From positions 26,680 to 90,679 of the forward strand of contig NZ_NMQW01000043.1 of assembly GCF_002234615.1 (NCBI RefSeq): a stretch of DNA of 64,000 bases, written 5' to 3'. Both the position numbers and the translations under genes were made by a program. The notes under the pieces were generated by a model. That model made no database searches, was not told where the DNA came from, and worked only from the letters and a program-made list of their open reading frames with translations. Origin of the DNA: Paenibacillus rigui. Lineage in GTDB: Bacteria; Bacillota; Bacilli; Paenibacillales; NBRC-103111. How positions within the stretch are numbered: the stretch's first letter is position 1; each line of letters opens with the position of its first letter. Below, in pieces: positions 60,766-64,000 of the stretch.

Positions 60766-62790
60766 TTATTCGCATGCAATCCATACGCATTCCCATATGT
60801 TCAAGCGGGGCACCTGGATCACAAGCTTCCCTTCCTTCACTTCATACCGGAGCTGCTCCCCGGTGATCAGCCCGCGCACTTCGCTTACCTGCTGTCCATT
60901 CCAGCGCAGCCTCAGCTCCAGCTCATGGAGCGGAAGCAGGTTGGTCAAGGGACGTCTTCCCGCTCCATTGACCAGATGGATCGCATAGGAGCCGTTCTTA
61001 ACAAAGGCCGTCACCTGCAGTCCCTGGTAGTGGCTCACTTCCAGCAGGCTGTCTTCTCCTAAGGCCATATGAATCGCGTTGGACAGCAATTGATAATGCT
61101 CTCCCAGCTTGTATTCATTGATCAGATGGCTGAGGGAAAACGGCAGGTACATGGTGCGGCCCTTCCCCGCTTCCGACCATACCGCAAGCGGCAGGTCCGT
61201 ATGTGTAACCGGGAGAGAGGCACGCTCCGGCGGAGCGCCTACGCCATCCAAAGGAGAGAAGGGCGGCACCAGTGTAGCGAGCACCCTCGTGCGCCCGCCG
61301 ACCGGCCGGGTGTAGACCACCTTACCGCGCAGCGCGATCAGCTCGGTCTGCTCCAATTCCTTCTGCAGCGGGTTGTCCCCCGCCTCGAACCTCAAATACG
61401 CAGCCGTCAACGGCTCGCTCGGTTGGACATCATCCGCGATCCCGAGCAGGTCGCAGAGCTCCCTGCAGTCAGGCAGCGCCCCTTCTATAAGAAGATACCC
61501 GCCGTCCTTTACATAGTCTGTAACCGCATTCATCAATGCTTCTGTCAGCTTCACCCCTTCAGGGAAAATGACCGCTTTATAGGGCTTCAATCTTTCCGGT
61601 GTAGCCTGCTCCCGGAGCAGCACATCGAACAAAATTTGGCGATTAATAAGCCCGTCGGCCCAGCCCTCCGCAGCGGCATCAGCCGTCCACATCAGGGCGA
61701 CCTGTGCTACGCTCACCGCATCCTCCATATACGTCTCGACCTTTTCGACGCGGTGATTGAAGTCGGACACGACATCGATAATGCGCTTATCCCCTATGGT
61801 ATCGGGAATCCCCGTCAAGGAATGCCAGATGCTGCCCCCGTGCGCAGGAATCTGTGAAAGCCAGAACCGGTATTCCGCCGGGGGCAATCCCGTATGGCGC
61901 CAATCCATTCCAGGACTCGAGTGCACGATACCGAACGGAACCGGACGTTCCGGCAAGGACCGGCCCAGCTTCATGCTGAGCGCCGGCTTCCAGAACTCGG
62001 GGATGTGATGATGGCCAAGCGACAAAATGTCCTGCGGCTCCGTACACAGCATATCGGTCGTCTGTTCCCGATCAAACAGATTATCCCTGTACAAATTGTA
62101 GTACAGAATCATCGGCACTTCCGCTCTCGTCTGCTTGATCAGCTGATACAGATGATCCATGTTGTCGCGCATACAGACGGAAGCCCAATCCGAAGCGAAA
62201 GCCTTCGCCTCCTCCGGAAGCTCCTGCCCGTAAATTCCTTTGTATTTTCGGCGGCAGCCTTCGCAGTGGCACGCGACATAGCCCGGAGCATTGAAGAAGA
62301 TGCCGTCAATATCGTACCGGCCGAGCACTTCCTTCAGTACCGGTGCGGCTACCGCCTCGTAACGGTATGCGCTGTTGATGCAGGTTGACATCAGCAGCGA
62401 CCATTTCCCGGGCCGGCCTCCCCCGATGGTGACCGGTTCGCCCGACCGCTGTCTGGCGAACCATTCCGGCCGCTGCAAATATACCGAGTCTTCCGCCTTA
62501 CTGAAGTCAAAACGTGCAATAAACCGAATATTGTGCTTATGGCATGCCTCAATAACCTCCTGCAGCAAATCGAAGGATGAAGGCAAATATTCATTCACCG
62601 TATGATGCTTTACCTGGGTAGGATACCAGGCATAAATCCCTCCGACATTAAAGACGATCGTGTTCGCTCCCATCGCCTTCATTTGCGACGCAAGTCGCTC
62701 TGGATCAATCCGATCCGTATCTCTTACCTGAAGATTCGGTTGAATAACGCGAAGCGGCTTCTGCCACCATGCTTTCGTTGAACGGCTCAT
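60766..62790 (-). CDS. GHL6-like TIM-barrel glycosidase-related protein, paralogue 1
   Basis: A 674-residue cytoplasmic protein. The second of two adjacent ATGs (62790) is preferred because GGGAGGAA then has five bases of spacing. It shares with its paralogue TIVFNVGGIYAWYPTQVKHH, FIARFDFSKAEDSVY, STCINSAYRYEAV and DIDGIFFNAPGYVACH. The cysteine motif is VACHCEGCRRKY (Cys about 174, 176, 179). The central domain (ALMWTADAAAEGWADGLINR, AVIFPEGVKLT) resembles a glutamine-amidotransferase-like/beta-galactosidase trimerisation fold. A glycosidase role is inferred from fold and operon; catalytic residues are not assigned. Confidence 0.75.
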   Translation of the reverse strand: MSRSTKAWWQKPLRVIQPNLQVRDTDRIDPERLASQMKAMGANTIVFNVGGIYAWYPTQVKHHTVNEYLPSSFDLLQEVIEACHKHNIRFIARFDFSKAEDSVYLQRPEWFARQRSGEPVTIGGGRPGKWSLLMSTCINSAYRYEAVAAPVLKEVLGRYDIDGIFFNAPGYVACHCEGCRRKYKGIYGQELPEEAKAFASDWASVCMRDNMDHLYQLIKQTRAEVPMILYYNLYRDNLFDREQTTDMLCTEPQDILSLGHHHIPEFWKPALSMKLGRSLPERPVPFGIVHSSPGMDWRHTGLPPAEYRFWLSQIPAHGGSIWHSLTGIPDTIGDKRIIDVVSDFNHRVEKVETYMEDAVSVAQVALMWTADAAAEGWADGLINRQILFDVLLREQATPERLKPYKAVIFPEGVKLTEALMNAVTDYVKDGGYLLIEGALPDCRELCDLLGIADDVQPSEPLTAAYLRFEAGDNPLQKELEQTELIALRGKVVYTRPVGGRTRVLATLVPPFSPLDGVGAPPERASLPVTHTDLPLAVWSEAGKGRTMYLPFSLSHLINEYKLGEHYQLLSNAIHMALGEDSLLEVSHYQGLQVTAFVKNGSYAIHLVNGAGRRPLTNLLPLHELELRLRWNGQQVSEVRGLITGEQLRYEVKEGKLVIQVPRLNIWECVWIACE

Positions 62791-62890
62791 CATTTCCTCC
62801 CGGATGGCTGCGCCGGCATCGGTTGGGCCGGCGGCCGCAGCTTATTTTGTAGCTTACAGCAAGGATTTCGCTTGTTTCTCTCTCAAAGGG

Positions 62891-63766
62891 TCAGCCCTTG
62901 ACGGATCCGAGCATAACGCCTTTGGCGAAATGCTTTTGCAAAAAAGGATATACGATCAGAATCGGAGCCATCGCCAGCATGATGGAGGCCATGCGGATCG
63001 TCTCTTGGGGCACGAGCCGGTCGTCCCCGCCGGATTGGCCGACCCCAATCGAGTCCGAATCGATGACCAATGTTTTTACCAGCACCTGCAGGGTCCACTT
63101 TTTCGAATCCGAAATGTAGATCAAGGCGTTGAAGTACGTATTCCAATGCGATACGGCAAAAAACAGCGTAAATGCCGCGACGGCGGGAAGCGACAGCGGG
63201 ATAACGATTCTCAGGAACACGCCCAGGTCCGAGCAACCGTCGATCCGGGCGGAATCCTCCAGCTCCGGGGGCAGCGATTCCAGAAAGCTCTTGATCACGA
63301 TCAAGCTCCAAGCATTCGTCAGCGCAGGCCAGATTAGCGCTCCATACGAGTTCAGCAGCCCGAGCTGCTTGACGAGAAGATAGCCGGGTACGATCCCCGC
63401 ATGAAAGACGAGAGTGAAGATGACGGCGCTCAGCATCCATCCGCGTCCGGGCATCGTTTTTTTGGTCAAGGCGTACGCCAGAGTGAACGATACGACCAGA
63501 TTGAGCGCCGTACCTGCGATCGTGATGAACACGGTGCTTTTCAGTGCATGGAGAAAGCTGTTCGTCGACAAAATGTATTTGTAGGCCGACAGCGACCATT
63601 GCTCCGGAACGATATAAAATTGCAGCGGCACATACGCTTTGGGGTCCGTGAACGAAACGCTGAACACATACAGAAACGGAAATATACAAATTAACGAGAT
63701 CACAGCGAGGAGCGTATAATTGACATAGTCAAACAGCTCCAGCTTTTTACGTGCGGCAAAGCTCAT
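62891..63766 (-). CDS. LplC-type sugar ABC transporter permease
   Basis: A 291-residue, six-segment permease; GAAGGAGG precedes the ATG. The coupling loop is LPPELEDSARIDGCSDLGVF followed by LRIVIPLSLPAV; the C-terminus QKHFAKGVMLGSVKG is typical of LplC/YtcP. It starts 19 bp after the partner permease's stop. Confidence 0.93.
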   Translation of the reverse strand: MSFAARKKLELFDYVNYTLLAVISLICIFPFLYVFSVSFTDPKAYVPLQFYIVPEQWSLSAYKYILSTNSFLHALKSTVFITIAGTALNLVVSFTLAYALTKKTMPGRGWMLSAVIFTLVFHAGIVPGYLLVKQLGLLNSYGALIWPALTNAWSLIVIKSFLESLPPELEDSARIDGCSDLGVFLRIVIPLSLPAVAAFTLFFAVSHWNTYFNALIYISDSKKWTLQVLVKTLVIDSDSIGVGQSGGDDRLVPQETIRMASIMLAMAPILIVYPFLQKHFAKGVMLGSVKG

Positions 63767-63785
63767 TTCAGATCCGCCTCCTTCC

Positions 63786-64000
63786 TCAGTAAATCCCTTC
63801 GTGCCCGAGCTTTTTGACTACATAGTTGGAGCCCATCACAAGAATGAAGCCGACAACTCCCTTAAACATGCCCACCGTCACCCCGACGCTAATCTGCCCT
63901 TTGAGAATGCCCTGCGTATACGAGTACGTATCGAACACCTCCGCAACGGAAGTGACGAGCGGGTTCATCATCAGCAGCACCTGCTCGAAGCCGACGTCCG
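63786..64000 (-). CDS. LplB-type sugar ABC transporter permease, C-terminal fragment
   Basis: Only the last 70 or so codons are inside the window; the frame is open to the right edge (residues before the first visible Met read DVGFEQVLL). NPLVTSVAEVFDTYSYTQGI and GQISVGVTVGMFKGVVGFIL followed by NYVVKKLGHEGIY are diagnostic of the LplB/YteP C-terminus. It is the upstream permease of locus 3; the promoter and any two-component genes must lie beyond 64000. Confidence 0.92.
   Translation of the reverse strand, partial: DVGFEQVLLMMNPLVTSVAEVFDTYSYTQGILKGQISVGVTVGMFKGVVGFILVMGSNYVVKKLGHEGIY

Overview
The window is about 64 kb of a low-GC-phylum (Firmicutes) chromosome that looks like Paenibacillus or a close Paenibacillaceae relative. 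The grounds are moderately high GC with strong AGGAGG-type ribosome binding sites, TTG and GTG starts, several YesM/YesN-type two-component systems beside CUT1 sugar transporters, an S-layer-homology surface protein, GlnRS in a Gram-positive background, and gene neighbourhoods shared with Bacillus (ytcD-ytbD-ytbE, yfiB-yfiC, kimA). No rRNA, tRNA, CRISPR array, prophage or intact insertion sequence was recognised.

Layout. 1-9 kb is housekeeping: an SMP-30 fragment, a DUF72 protein, the potassium importer KimA behind an apparently structured leader, cardiolipin synthase, a LysM-3D wall protein and GlnRS. 9.2-15.8 kb is sugar ABC locus 1 (binding protein, two permeases, YesM-type kinase, YesN-type regulator), all leftward. 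16-22.9 kb holds a LigB-type dioxygenase, a methyltransferase, a VanRS-like two-component pair and the ytcD-ytbD-ytbE cluster. 23-29 kb carries a secreted beta-helix protein with a cre site, an OhrR-glutathione peroxidase operon with a clear operator, a 32-codon membrane protein and a CAP/SLH surface protein. 29.2-36.8 kb is sugar ABC locus 2 (permeases, kinase, regulator, binding protein, TIM-barrel isomerase). 37-46.3 kb is mixed: a MerR-like DNA-binding protein, a luciferase-like monooxygenase, a GNAT protein, a MarR-regulated heterodimeric ABC exporter (YfiBC type) and a CstR-like repressor. 46.6-51.6 kb has a GH36 glycosidase with an isomerase, a divergent AraC regulator and a pair of small multi-pass membrane proteins. 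51.7-55.7 kb is a complete fixABCX operon. 55.9-64 kb is sugar ABC locus 3: Lpl-type permeases and binding protein interleaved with two paralogous TIM-barrel glycosidase-like proteins, then a beta-hydroxyacid dehydrogenase and a YciI protein, apparently one operon running in from beyond the window.

How it works together. Three loci import and process oligosaccharides, probably from plant or microbial polysaccharide. None of them encodes the ATPase subunit, so a shared MsmK/MsmX-type ATPase elsewhere is inferred. Two loci carry their own YesMN sensor pair.

Points most worth a second look: a ~90-bp element present twice (after 6608 and before 39595); a nested inverted repeat at 301-429; the kimA leader, which is not a ydaO riboswitch; an alanine-rich insertion in the ATP-binding domain of one histidine kinase; a repeat-bearing 135-residue tail on FixB; and the two cysteine-motif glycosidase paralogues flanking a binding-protein gene.
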